The notes below the pieces were generated by a model. That model saw only the letters and a program-made list of their open reading frames with translations, was not told the DNA's origin and did no database searches. Positions 30,881-39,144 of a stretch of 42,661 nt of DNA are shown one piece after another (position 1 is the first letter of the stretch; each line of letters starts with the position of its first letter). A program made the translations under genes and the position numbers. The DNA lies in contig CAMLIL010000047.1 of assembly GCA_946480015.1 (NCBI GenBank), positions 1 to 42,661 on the forward strand, given 5' to 3'. Origin of the DNA: an uncultured Oxalobacteraceae bacterium. GTDB taxonomy: Bacteria; Pseudomonadota; Gammaproteobacteria; Burkholderiales; Burkholderiaceae.

Positions 30881-32065
30881 CTAGGTGAGCGTCTCCGCCA
30901 CTCCTCGCTTTTGCAGCAGCACGGTCTTTACGATGCGCCGTACCGCGCCCGTCCTTGCCTCGAACAGCAGATAGAACCCATACGCGAACAGCAGCATGAA
31001 CAGTAGCATGGCTGTATAGGTCGCAAGGTCGAGCAAGCGGTCGGCGCCGAGTTGCACCTTCCCGAACCAGGCGTGGCCTGCATAGCGCATCAAGCCCAGC
31101 AAGGGGACATGCACGACGTACAGGGTAAAGGAGAAACTCGAAAAAACGTTCGCCACCGCATGCAGATGCCGCACCGGTCTGTGGGAGAGATTGGCTTTTC
31201 CCATCGATGCCGACAGCAATAGGAGAACCGGAATGCTGATGAGCAAGTCTTGCGGAAACGACGCGATGGTCTGATCGTCATTGTCGCCAGTTAGACGAAA
31301 GAATACGGCGAATACGAGCAGCGCGCACACGATCACGGCTCTGACGCCCTGGCTGCAATCGATGCGCACGCGCGAGAATGCGGCGCCGAGCAGCCAGATG
31401 CCGAAGTACAGCGTCATCGGCAGCGGCAGGAGCGCGGCGACGACGGCGATGATCAGTCCCGTGGCCAGGCGATACGGCCAGGCGCGTCCTTTCAGAAACA
31501 GCAACAGCAGCGGAAACAGGAGGTAATACCAGGTTTCGTTGGCCAGACTCCACAGCGGATAATTGCCGCCGAACTTAGGCACGGAGATGGTCTGCAGCCC
31601 GAGCAGGTTGGCGAGCAGGACTGTCAGCGAGTAGGCGTTGTCCGGGGAGAAGTCAATTTTGCGCGGGTCCAGCTGGCCGCTGACCACGCCGATTGCCACC
31701 ATCAGCACGAAGGTCGGAACCAGCACAGTCCATAGCCGGGTAAGCCGGTCGATCGCATACAGCGCCAGCGCCTGCGGCTTGCCATATTTGTTCCACAGAC
31801 TGCCGCCCACCAGCCACCCGCTGATCAAAAAGAACACGACTACGGCCTGATGGGCGAAGCCGGTGAGGAAAGCCAGTGCCAGGTACCATGGCGCCGGATC
31901 GGACATCTCGCGCATGCCGGGAAGAAATTCGTTGCGCAGGTGGGCCGCGGCGACCTCGATCGCAGCGATACCTCGCAGCAGCGAGATCATTATCGAGTGG
32001 GGCGAGTCGGCGCGCAGATTGCTCTCGTCGAGCAGGGTCATGCGGGGCATGGAACGGGACGTCAT
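30881..32065 (-). CDS. Acyltransferase family 3 (OafA/YrhL-like) membrane protein
   Basis: Predicted to transfer an acetyl or other acyl group onto the polysaccharide at the inner membrane. The product is 394 residues with about ten TM helices. The family start LLRGIAAIEVAAAHLRNEF carries the conserved His of the active site, followed by VVFFLISGWLVGG and the later WSLANETWYYLLFP. I chose the ATG at 32065 because GGAGG lies five nt ahead; the frame is open further upstream but that part is not OafA-like. It is the last gene of the minus arm, 38 bp after the PAP2-like gene. Confidence 0.9.
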   Translation of the reverse strand: MTSRSMPRMTLLDESNLRADSPHSIMISLLRGIAAIEVAAAHLRNEFLPGMREMSDPAPWYLALAFLTGFAHQAVVVFFLISGWLVGGSLWNKYGKPQALALYAIDRLTRLWTVLVPTFVLMVAIGVVSGQLDPRKIDFSPDNAYSLTVLLANLLGLQTISVPKFGGNYPLWSLANETWYYLLFPLLLLFLKGRAWPYRLATGLIIAVVAALLPLPMTLYFGIWLLGAAFSRVRIDCSQGVRAVIVCALLVFAVFFRLTGDNDDQTIASFPQDLLISIPVLLLLSASMGKANLSHRPVRHLHAVANVFSSFSFTLYVVHVPLLGLMRYAGHAWFGKVQLGADRLLDLATYTAMLLFMLLFAYGFYLLFEARTGAVRRIVKTVLLQKRGVAETLT

Positions 32066-32103
32066 GATAGCCTCCGAAGTGTGAGGTAGCGAAAAGGGGG
32101 CGG

Positions 32104-32766
32104 CTAATCCATGGAGAGCGCGTGCAGGGGACGCGGGCCGGCCAGCAGGCGGGCGGCTTTGATCATCCAGTAACTCACCGGTAGGGGGTGCATCAGCCAT
32201 GCGGCGAGCGCGAATATCGCACCAAACCAGCACAGCCCGGCCAGCGGCCATCGCGCGGCCGCGGGGCGGGCATGGACAAGCACGCCAATGCTGACGGCAC
32301 TGCCGAGGATATAGCCGGCCAGCGCTTCAGCCATGCTGTGTTCGCGCGCGGCGACCAGGGCCAGCGCCACCAGCAGGCCGCCGGCCAGCCCGGCCAGCAG
32401 CGCCGCGCAGGTGGCGTAGTCCGGAGGTGCGGGACCGGCGTGGACGCAGTGCGTTGGGGCATCGCGCAGGGATGGGGCCGCATGCCTCAGCTGGACGAAC
32501 AGATACAGCAGGGCGGGCAGCACGGCCGCGGCCCCGGTCGCATGTCCGCTCAAGGCTTTGAACTTCAGCGCGGCAATGCCGGTGCCCCAGAGCATGAAGG
32601 CGATCTTGCTCAGCCCAACGGCAAGCATGGCCAGCGCGAAATGGATCGACCAGTGCAGGGCCGTACGCCGGGCCCGCATGAGCAGCAAGGTGGCGGCGAT
32701 GCCGGCGGCAGCCGGCACGGTCAGGCGCAGGTCGCCAAGGTGCAGCAGCGTGGTCCAGGCTGGCAT
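32104..32766 (-). CDS. PAP2-like membrane protein (degenerate phosphatase motifs)
   Basis: A 220-residue integral membrane protein, about six TM helices. The central PAP2 motif is recognisable as LSGHATGAA. The third motif, normally SRxxxxxHxxxD, reads AREHSMAE: the His remains, the Arg is displaced, and Asp is replaced by Glu. The first motif's RP is not visible. PAP2 enzymes of this size in polysaccharide loci usually act on undecaprenyl (pyro)phosphate, but activity here is doubtful. The ATG at 32766 has GAGG six nt ahead; the frame extends upstream only as a shadow of the sugar transferase gene, whose stop is 11 bp before. Confidence 0.7.
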   Translation of the reverse strand: MPAWTTLLHLGDLRLTVPAAAGIAATLLLMRARRTALHWSIHFALAMLAVGLSKIAFMLWGTGIAALKFKALSGHATGAAAVLPALLYLFVQLRHAAPSLRDAPTHCVHAGPAPPDYATCAALLAGLAGGLLVALALVAAREHSMAEALAGYILGSAVSIGVLVHARPAAARWPLAGLCWFGAIFALAAWLMHPLPVSYWMIKAARLLAGPRPLHALSMD

Positions 32767-32777
32767 GGCGTGCCTCG

Positions 32778-33368
32778 CTATCGGAGCAGCGCTGCCAGCG
32801 TGCTGAAAATGATCTTGACGTCGGTCCAGAAGTCGCGCTCGAGCACATAGCGCACGTTGAACGCCAGTTTGGCCGGCATGACCGAGTCGAGATAGGTTTG
32901 TTCCGGGTCGGCGCTGCGCGCCAGAATGGCGCTTTCCTCCTTGAAGCAGATCGATGCCCAGTCCGTAATGCCGGGCCGTACCGACAGCACCACGGCGCGC
33001 ACCTCGGGCGGATAGCATGCGACGTAGCGGGGCACCTCCGGACGGGGACCGACCAGGCTCATGTCGCCGGCCAGCACATTGACCAGTTGCGGAAGTTCGT
33101 CCAGCTTGTGGCGGCGCAGAAAGTGACCGGCCCGGGTGATGCGCCGGTCGGCGCCGATCGTCAGCAAGGGCGCCGGCGCGGGATCGTCGCGCATGCTGCG
33201 AAATTTGAGAATGTCGAAAATCTGTCCATACTGGCCAACCCGCTTTTGGCGAAACAGGACCGGTCCGGGGGAATCGAGCCGAACCCAGAGGGCAATCAGC
33301 AGCAGCAGCGGCGACAACAAGGCCAGCCCCAGTGCCGCCGCGGCAAGATCGAACAGGCGCTTGTTCAT
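32778..33368 (-). CDS. Phosphoglycosyl transferase (bacterial sugar transferase, PglC-like short form)
   Basis: Predicted priming enzyme that moves a sugar-1-phosphate from a UDP-sugar onto undecaprenyl phosphate, the first committed step of repeat-unit assembly. The product is 196 residues, the single re-entrant helix form without the four-TM WcaJ extension. It shows the N-terminal membrane helix ([20 protein letters not shown]), [20 protein letters not shown], the catalytic Asp-Glu pair in [20 protein letters not shown], and PRPE. Its ATG overlaps the aminotransferase stop (ATGA). Short forms of this family often take a diamino- or N-acetyl-fucosamine-type sugar, which fits an aminotransferase directly upstream. 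Confidence 0.94.
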   Translation of the reverse strand: MNKRLFDLAAAALGLALLSPLLLLIALWVRLDSPGPVLFRQKRVGQYGQIFDILKFRSMRDDPAPAPLLTIGADRRITRAGHFLRRHKLDELPQLVNVLAGDMSLVGPRPEVPRYVACYPPEVRAVVLSVRPGITDWASICFKEESAILARSADPEQTYLDSVMPAKLAFNVRYVLERDFWTDVKIIFSTLAALLR

Positions 33369-34540
33369 GTCAGTAACTCGCGCATGGCCAGGATGACGCG
33401 CTGCTGGTCGGCCTCGCTCATGCGCGTGTAGAGCGGCAAGGTCAGAATCGATGCATAGGCGGCTTCGGCCACGGGGAAGGCATGCGGGGAAAGGCGGCAG
33501 CTGTCGCGCCAGTATGGCTGGCGGTGCAGCGGAATGAAGTGCACGCTGGTGCCGATGCCGCGTTCGGACAGCAGGGCGATCAGGTCGTCGCGGCCGAGCC
33601 GGGCCCCCGGCAGCAGGCGTACGGGATACAGATGCCAGGCATGGCTGCTGCCGGCCTGCGGCGTTGCGGGCAGACGCAGCGGCAGGCCGGCCAGCCCTTC
33701 GGCGTAGGCGGCAGCCAGTTGTTCGCGGCGCGCCAGGAAGCGGTCGACCTTGCGCAACTGTTCAATGCCGATCGCCGCCGCCAGGTCGGTGAGGTTGTAC
33801 TTGAACCCGGCTGCGACCACTTCGTAGAACCAGGCCGGCGTGCGCGAGGTGTAGCGGGCGAACGCATCCTGACTGATGCCATGCAGGCGCATGACGCGCA
33901 CGCGTCCGGCTAGTTGCGCATCGCGCGTGACGACCATGCCGCCTTCGCCAGTGGTCATGGTTTTGTTGGCGTAGAAGGAAAATATCGTTGCGTCACTATG
34001 GAGTGTGCCCACCAGGCGGCCTTTGTATCGGGTGGGAAAGGCGTGGGCGGCATCTTCAACTACCTTCAGGCCATATTCGTGCGCAAGGTCGAGCAGATTG
34101 TCCATGTCGCAGGCCAGCCCGGCGTAGTGCACCGGGACGATCGCCCGGGTATGCGGGCCGATCGCCGCTTCGACCGCGCCCAGGTCGAGCGTGAGGCTGA
34201 CCGGATCGACGTCGACGAAGACCGGTTGCGCGCCCAGATAGCGCACGACTTCGGCGGTGGCGGTGAAGGTCAGGGTGGGAACGATGACTTCGTGGCCAGG
34301 ACCGATACCGAGCGCTTCCAGGGCCAGGTGCAGCCCGGCGGTGGCCGAGTTGACCGCCATGGTGTGCACCCCGCCGCCCAGATAGGCGGCAAAATCCTGT
34401 TCGAACTGCTGTGCTTTCGGGCCGGTGGTGACCCAGCCTGAACGCAGGCAGGCGACTACCGCATCGATTTCTTCGTCACCGATGTCGGGCAGCGCGAACG
34501 GCAGGAAGCTGCTGGCGGCGTGGAGGAGGTTGTCGGGCAT
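33365..34540 (-). CDS. DegT/DnrJ/EryC1/StrS sugar aminotransferase
   Basis: PLP-dependent enzyme that aminates a keto-sugar nucleotide. The product is 391 residues, full length. The catalytic Lys is K193 in [11 protein letters not shown], the PLP-ring Asp is in VVEDAAHAF (D163), and substrate-binding [13 protein letters not shown] is conserved. It resembles ArnB/PglE-type enzymes that make 4-amino-4-deoxy sugars; the exact substrate is not readable. GGAG lies six nt before the ATG. Direct overlap with the phosphoglycosyl transferase gene suggests its product is the first sugar of the repeat unit (inference). The neighbouring WbuB-like gene ends 32 bp upstream. Confidence 0.93.
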   Translation of the reverse strand: MPDNLLHAASSFLPFALPDIGDEEIDAVVACLRSGWVTTGPKAQQFEQDFAAYLGGGVHTMAVNSATAGLHLALEALGIGPGHEVIVPTLTFTATAEVVRYLGAQPVFVDVDPVSLTLDLGAVEAAIGPHTRAIVPVHYAGLACDMDNLLDLAHEYGLKVVEDAAHAFPTRYKGRLVGTLHSDATIFSFYANKTMTTGEGGMVVTRDAQLAGRVRVMRLHGISQDAFARYTSRTPAWFYEVVAAGFKYNLTDLAAAIGIEQLRKVDRFLARREQLAAAYAEGLAGLPLRLPATPQAGSSHAWHLYPVRLLPGARLGRDDLIALLSERGIGTSVHFIPLHRQPYWRDSCRLSPHAFPVAEAAYASILTLPLYTRMSEADQQRVILAMRELLT

Positions 34541-34572
34541 GTCGGACTCCGTGGAAGGAAAATGCCGCGCAG

Positions 34573-35802
34573 CTAGGCGCAGGCGTGCAAAAAGCGCTGA
34601 CCCAATACGGCGTAGCTCAGGTTATCGACGGCGTAACGTTGACCGCGCCTGCCCATTGCCGCGCGTTCGCCGGGCGTGGCCATGAACAGGGCCAGCAGGC
34701 CATGCACCAGCGCCTGCGGGTCCTGGGGCGCCACGGTCAGGCCGCAGGCTGCCTCGGCCACCGGATCGTTGCCGGCTTCGACAGCGTGAAGGATGGGACG
34801 GGCGGCCATCATGTAGTCGATCAGCTTATTGGGCGATATGCCGTAGCGGTACAGGCGCTGGCGCTGCCAGCCAAGATAGGCCACGTCGAAGTGGCGCAAC
34901 AGTGCCGGCACCTGCTGCTTGGGAACCGGGTCGAAAAAGCTGAGATTGTTTAGTTGTAGCTGGCGCGCCACAGCTTGCAGCCTGCATTTTTCCGGCCCGC
35001 CACCGACCAGCACGAAGGCAATGCGCGGGTCGTCGGTCAGGGCCGCCGCGTGCAGCAGGGTGTCGAGCGCATTGGCCAGGCCATGGGTGCCGGCGTAGCC
35101 GACGATAAATTTGCCGGCGCTGCGCAGGCCGTGCAGCGCCGCACCCAGCGGGCCCGCCAGGTCGCCGGAGTGTTCAGCCCATTCGCGCGGGTCGAAGCCG
35201 TTGGGGACGATGTGCAGCTTATGCGGCGCCATGCCGTGCGCTTCCAGATGGTCGCGCACCTTGGGCAACACCGAGACGATGGCATCGGCATTGCGGCAGG
35301 CAAAGTTCTCGGCCGCTTGCAACAATTGAATGAACGGGTGCCAGCGCGAATAGCCGCCCAGCTCCATGGGGGACAGGGGCCACAGGTCGTGCAGTTCGAA
35401 CAGGAGCCGTGCCCCGGCGCGGCGGGCGATGCGGTGCGCCGGCCAGATATCGAGCGGATAGGTGCTGGAGGCGATCACGACGTCGGGCCGGTCCTCGTCC
35501 GCCAGGCGGTGCGCTTGCAGGCTCAGGCGCGCCAGAAAGGCGCTCATATTGATCAGGCGACCGAGCCCGTTGCCGCGATAGCGGGGCGTGGCGATCCAGC
35601 GGTAGTCGATGCCGTCGATGGTTTCGTCAACGCTGGCGTTGCCGCCTAGCTGTGGCGCCTGGGTGCGCACGTGCGAGGCGGACGCGGCAATAATGCGGAC
35701 CCGGTGGCCCAGGCGTACCCATTCGCGCGCCAGGTAGAAGGGGCGGTATTCCATGCCATGCTGTAAGGAGCCGGCATAGTGATTGATCAGCAGGATGCGC
35801 AT
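34573..35802 (-). CDS. Glycosyltransferase family 4, WbuB-like
   Basis: A 409-residue GT-B enzyme. The N-terminal domain starts [20 protein letters not shown] and includes [16 protein letters not shown] and [12 protein letters not shown], which is the WbuB pattern (family linked to amino-sugar transfer such as N-acetyl-L-fucosamine). The C-terminal donor domain has [17 protein letters not shown] and [17 protein letters not shown], where Asp stands in place of the usual second Glu-motif residue. It should add one sugar to the lipid-linked intermediate on the cytoplasmic face. The NodB-like gene lies 31 bp upstream. Confidence 0.92.
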   Translation of the reverse strand: MRILLINHYAGSLQHGMEYRPFYLAREWVRLGHRVRIIAASASHVRTQAPQLGGNASVDETIDGIDYRWIATPRYRGNGLGRLINMSAFLARLSLQAHRLADEDRPDVVIASSTYPLDIWPAHRIARRAGARLLFELHDLWPLSPMELGGYSRWHPFIQLLQAAENFACRNADAIVSVLPKVRDHLEAHGMAPHKLHIVPNGFDPREWAEHSGDLAGPLGAALHGLRSAGKFIVGYAGTHGLANALDTLLHAAALTDDPRIAFVLVGGGPEKCRLQAVARQLQLNNLSFFDPVPKQQVPALLRHFDVAYLGWQRQRLYRYGISPNKLIDYMMAARPILHAVEAGNDPVAEAACGLTVAPQDPQALVHGLLALFMATPGERAAMGRRGQRYAVDNLSYAVLGQRFLHACA

Positions 35803-35833
35803 GATGTCGGTCGAGAGAGTCGGGAAGGCGCCG

Positions 35834-36607
35834 CTACCAGGTCAGTTCTTCGACCAGCCGGCGCACATTGCATGCGGTGTTGACGCGCCAGTTGGTTTCC
35901 CATTGCACCGGATGGGTCAGCAGGCAAATGCTGCGGTAGCGGCCGAAGGCGCAGCGCGGCGCGATCGGGTGGTAGTAGCGCGGCGGCGGACGGTCGCTGA
36001 TGTACAGGTCGAAACGCTCCAGCAGGGATGGATCATAGGCTTCGCAGTCGATGCCGCAGCGCGCGCGGAAGGCCGGATCGTGCAGGATTTCGTTGTTGAT
36101 GATGTTCAGGCGGCGGTTGACGAAGTCGCCGTGGCTGGCCACGGTGCGCAGCTTGATGGCCAGTGCGCGCTCGATCCGTCGCAGGTTGCGGGCAAACTCG
36201 GCGCGGATTTCAGGGAAACGCAGGCGCACGGCGTCGGCGCGCTTGAGATGATGGCGCTTGGCGAAATCGGCCACTTCCTCGAAGTGATAACTGGCTTCGC
36301 TGCCGTAGGCTTCGATCTCGCGCATGAGGCCGAAGTCGAGTGTCGACAGGCGGAAATAGTAGCTGGCCGTGATGCCATGACGCGCTTCGATGGCAAACAT
36401 TTTGGCGGTGGTGCGCAAGTCGCTGTCGATGTCGTGTCGATGCACCAAGGTCGGCCGGGACGGCGCGGGGTGCGGGCTGGCGATGAACTCGCGCACCGAC
36501 ATCTGGGTGTAGCCGGCCACCTTGGCTGCCTGCACGAGCCCGTCGTACTCGGCCAGGCGCGAGGGCATCAGGTAATCGCTGTAGATCCGGTTGAGCAGCG
36601 TCTTCAT
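35834..36607 (-). CDS. Polysaccharide deacetylase-like (NodB fold, WbmS-like) protein
   Basis: A 257-residue soluble protein. The segment TLVHRHDIDSDLRTTAKMF resembles the first NodB motif (metal-binding Asp after His), followed by ASYYFRL, a later YHFEEVADF and the candidate motif ASHGDFVNRR. It is like WbmS-type proteins of O-antigen loci. No signal peptide is seen, so it would act in the cytoplasm, possibly removing an acetyl group from a sugar nucleotide or lipid-linked sugar. The catalytic set is not complete enough to be sure of activity. Its ATG overlaps the upstream paralogue's stop (ATGA). Confidence 0.65.
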   Translation of the reverse strand: MKTLLNRIYSDYLMPSRLAEYDGLVQAAKVAGYTQMSVREFIASPHPAPSRPTLVHRHDIDSDLRTTAKMFAIEARHGITASYYFRLSTLDFGLMREIEAYGSEASYHFEEVADFAKRHHLKRADAVRLRFPEIRAEFARNLRRIERALAIKLRTVASHGDFVNRRLNIINNEILHDPAFRARCGIDCEAYDPSLLERFDLYISDRPPPRYYHPIAPRCAFGRYRSICLLTHPVQWETNWRVNTACNVRRLVEELTW

Positions 36608-37296
36608 TTCAGGCTGTACTTCGCGCGGTAGGGGGAGAATCCCAGCATGGTCTTAAATTGCTGCAAACCTGGCAGGGCGCCGAAAAAAGTGTCGTACATG
36701 AGGTAGCGCAACGGCGCTTGGCCGAGGAGGCGGCTGACGATATCCACGACCAGCAGGTGCATGATGCCGTCGTTGTTGCGGTGGCCCATCAGGTGGGAGA
36801 ACGCGGAAAAATTGCCGAAGTGGCCGATGTTGGCGTAACCCATCAGCTTGCCATCGGCGCTGAGCACGCCGTAATAATGGAAATTGGGCAAGTGCTCGAA
36901 GTGCGTCTGTTTGCTCTGGTAGTGCGGGTCCATGAGTCGCCCCTGGCGCTGCTCGATCGAGGTGTGGATGGCGTGAATGTCGTCCACGTAGGCGTTGCGG
37001 TCGATCTCGGTGACCACGTAGCCGCGGCTACGCGCGCGGCGGGCGTGGAAGGCGCCATTGTTCTTGCCCTTGATGCGCTCGAGATAGGTGTCGGGTGTTG
37101 CGCACGCATGCAGGTCGAGCAGGGCCGCGCCCCAGCTCTTATGCTGGATGAGCTTGTACTTGGGATGGCGTTTGGTGTAATAGCGGTACGCCGGCAGGAT
37201 CACGTCGGGGGCGATATCGCGCTCAAACTGCAGGTGGGCCACCGGCAGGTTAAGTAAACGTTTGATCAACAGAAAATGTTGGGACAGAGTGTTCAT
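36604..37296 (-). CDS. GNAT/FemAB-like acyltransferase family protein, paralogue A
   Basis: A 230-residue protein. Start at MNTLSQHFLLIKRLL; the frame is open further upstream but only as a shadow of the neighbouring gene. Residues from about 25 on align along the whole length with the next gene (shared FHARRARSRGYV / YHARRARARGYI, MYDTFFGALPGLQQFK / MYDTWLGAQPGLQDFK). I see a probable GNAT-like fold, as in FemAB or polysaccharide N-acyltransferases, from the pattern HARRARxRGY, GNF and the C-terminal LMYDTxxG. Substrate unknown. The stop overlaps the NodB-like start (ATGA); the upstream stop is 4 nt away. Confidence 0.75.
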   Translation of the reverse strand: MNTLSQHFLLIKRLLNLPVAHLQFERDIAPDVILPAYRYYTKRHPKYKLIQHKSWGAALLDLHACATPDTYLERIKGKNNGAFHARRARSRGYVVTEIDRNAYVDDIHAIHTSIEQRQGRLMDPHYQSKQTHFEHLPNFHYYGVLSADGKLMGYANIGHFGNFSAFSHLMGHRNNDGIMHLLVVDIVSRLLGQAPLRYLMYDTFFGALPGLQQFKTMLGFSPYRAKYSLK

Positions 37297-37300
37297 TGCA

Positions 37301-38029
37301 TTATCGGATCGAATAGTGGACGCGGTAGGGTTGGAATCCCAGACGCCGTTTAAAATCCTGCAAGCCCGGCTGTGCGCCCAGCCAGGTGTCGTACATGAAG
37401 TAGCGCTGCTGGCGTCTGGCGATGAGGGTGCAGATGATCTCGAACAGGAGAAAGTGCATGAGGCCGTGTTTATTCTTGTAGCCAAGCAGGCGGTCGGTGG
37501 CGGCAAAGTTGCCGTACACGCCGATGTTGCAGTAGGCTGCAAGGCGTCCGTTCGAGTCGAACACGCCGTAGCATTCGAACGGGCCGCCGTTATCTTCGTA
37601 TTCGGGCCTGGCTTGGTAGGCTGGATCCATCGGCCTGCCCTGGCGCGTCTCGGCCGAGGCGTGAATATCGTGGATATCCTCGAGAAAATCGTTGCGGTCG
37701 ATGCGTTGCCAGATATAGCCGCGCGCCCTGGCGCGTCTGGCATGGTAGCCGGCGTAATTCCTGGCGCTGACGCCGGCGCGGTAGTCATTCGGCGTGGCGA
37801 ATCGGCTCAGGTCGATCAAGGCCATGCCCAAGGTGCGGTAGCGCACCAGGCGCGCACGCGGGTGCTGTCTGGTAAAGCCGCGGTAGAGCGCGCGCAGCTG
37901 ACCGGGCGCGCGCTCCAGATGAAACTCCAGATGGGCGCATGGCATGCGCAGAATGTGCCAGCCAGCCTTGAGCAGGCGCTGCCATTCTGCCAGCCGGGCG
38001 TACAGCTGCTGGGAGTGAACGGCACTCAT
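37301..38029 (-). CDS. GNAT/FemAB-like acyltransferase family protein, paralogue B
   Basis: A 242-residue protein, the tandem paralogue of the gene that follows it. It differs mainly by a longer N terminus (MSAVHSQQLYARLAEWQRLL). Conserved features are LVRYRTLGMALIDLSRFATP, HARRARARGY, YGVFDSNGRLAAYCNIG and MYDTWLGAQPGLQDF, ending YRVHYSIR. Acyl or aminoacyl transfer onto an amino sugar is plausible because two aminotransferases are in the locus, but this is inference. Its ATG at 38029 overlaps the upstream glycosyltransferase stop (ATGA). Confidence 0.75.
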   Translation of the reverse strand: MSAVHSQQLYARLAEWQRLLKAGWHILRMPCAHLEFHLERAPGQLRALYRGFTRQHPRARLVRYRTLGMALIDLSRFATPNDYRAGVSARNYAGYHARRARARGYIWQRIDRNDFLEDIHDIHASAETRQGRPMDPAYQARPEYEDNGGPFECYGVFDSNGRLAAYCNIGVYGNFAATDRLLGYKNKHGLMHFLLFEIICTLIARRQQRYFMYDTWLGAQPGLQDFKRRLGFQPYRVHYSIR

Positions 38030-39144
38030 GGCGTGAAGCCCTCGTAGAGCGCCAGCAGTTTGGCCGATTCCACACTCCAGTTGTAACGCTCGTCGATGGC
38101 GCGGCGGCCATTGGCGCCCATCCTGGCGGCGACCTTGGGATGTCCGGCCAGATAGTCGATGGCGGCGGCGATGGCGGCCGGGTCGTGCGGGTCGACGCAC
38201 AGGCCGCACTGGTGTTCCTCGACGATGGCACGCCACATGGGAATGGTGGAGGCGATGACGGGAATGCCGGCGGCCATGTACTCGAACATTTTGACCGGCA
38301 GCGCATCCAGGTAGTTTGGCTGAGGATGCAGGGTGACCAGGCCGGCCAGCGAGCGGCGCAAGGTGGTGCTCACGCCGGCGCGGTCGAGCTGGCCGAGCCA
38401 GTTGACGCGCGACCACCCGGGCTGGGCCGACAGTTGCGCGGCCAAGGCCGGGTCTTCGAACAGGCCGGCCAGATTCAGGCGCACGCCGGAACGCATCAGC
38501 TCGCAGGCGGCCACCAGTTCGCGCACGCCGCGCATGGCCGCGATGCTGCCGACATAGCAGACTTCGCGGGCTTTCCTGTCCCAGGGCTGGGCCCTATCGA
38601 ATTCGGCCTGCACCGGATAGTTGGCCACTTCGATGGTGCGGCGGTTGATTTTGGCGAATTTGGCGCCGATGGCCGGGGTGGCGGCCACGATCCCGTCGAA
38701 GCGGCGGCACAGCAGGCGTTCCAGCGTGCCCGCGCCGCGCGAGAGCAGGCGGCGCGCGGCCGGGTGCAGATAAGGTTTGCCCAGCAACTGCAGCGGCAAG
38801 TCTTCATGCGCGTCGAAGATGACGGTCTTGCCCAGCTGTTTGAGACGCAGGCCGGCCGGAATGAGTTCCGGATCGTGCAGGTGGTAAATGGCGGCGTCGA
38901 GCGCGCGCGCGCGCCGGTACACCCGGCCGGTGCTGTGCAGCATGCGCGCCATGCGCCCGTGCTCGCGTCCGACATCGAGGATGTCGATGCCATCGGCGCG
39001 GCCGTTGCCGAGTCCGTCAGCCACGATCAGTGAAACCTGGTAGCCGTGCCGGGCCAGATCCCGGCACTGTTTCACAAAGATCCGCGTATCGTGACGAGGA
39101 TGGGCCGATGTCAGGTGCGCGACGGACAGTGAGTTTTTTTCCAT
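38026..39144 (-). CDS. Glycosyltransferase family 4
   Basis: A 372-residue GT-B enzyme from the ATG at 39144 (a GTG at 39177 is the alternative; neither has a clear Shine-Dalgarno sequence). The N-terminal domain starts VAHLTSAHPRHDTRIFVKQC and holds YHLHDPELIPAG and VIFDAHEDLP. The donor domain has VCYVGSIAAMRGV and LPVKMFEYMAAGIPVIAS, the E-x7-E-type nucleotide-sugar site. It should add a further sugar to the repeat unit. Its first 128 bp overlap the end of the upstream O-antigen polymerase/ligase-like gene in another frame, which is unusual. Confidence 0.92.
   Translation of the reverse strand: MEKNSLSVAHLTSAHPRHDTRIFVKQCRDLARHGYQVSLIVADGLGNGRADGIDILDVGREHGRMARMLHSTGRVYRRARALDAAIYHLHDPELIPAGLRLKQLGKTVIFDAHEDLPLQLLGKPYLHPAARRLLSRGAGTLERLLCRRFDGIVAATPAIGAKFAKINRRTIEVANYPVQAEFDRAQPWDRKAREVCYVGSIAAMRGVRELVAACELMRSGVRLNLAGLFEDPALAAQLSAQPGWSRVNWLGQLDRAGVSTTLRRSLAGLVTLHPQPNYLDALPVKMFEYMAAGIPVIASTIPMWRAIVEEHQCGLCVDPHDPAAIAAAIDYLAGHPKVAARMGANGRRAIDERYNWSVESAKLLALYEGFTP

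Noticed and set aside
30613..30888. A possible 91-residue protein in the convergent gap
   Set aside because: No ribosome-binding site, no hydrophobic core or motif, and it runs over the GC palindrome and into the acyltransferase gene on the other strand.
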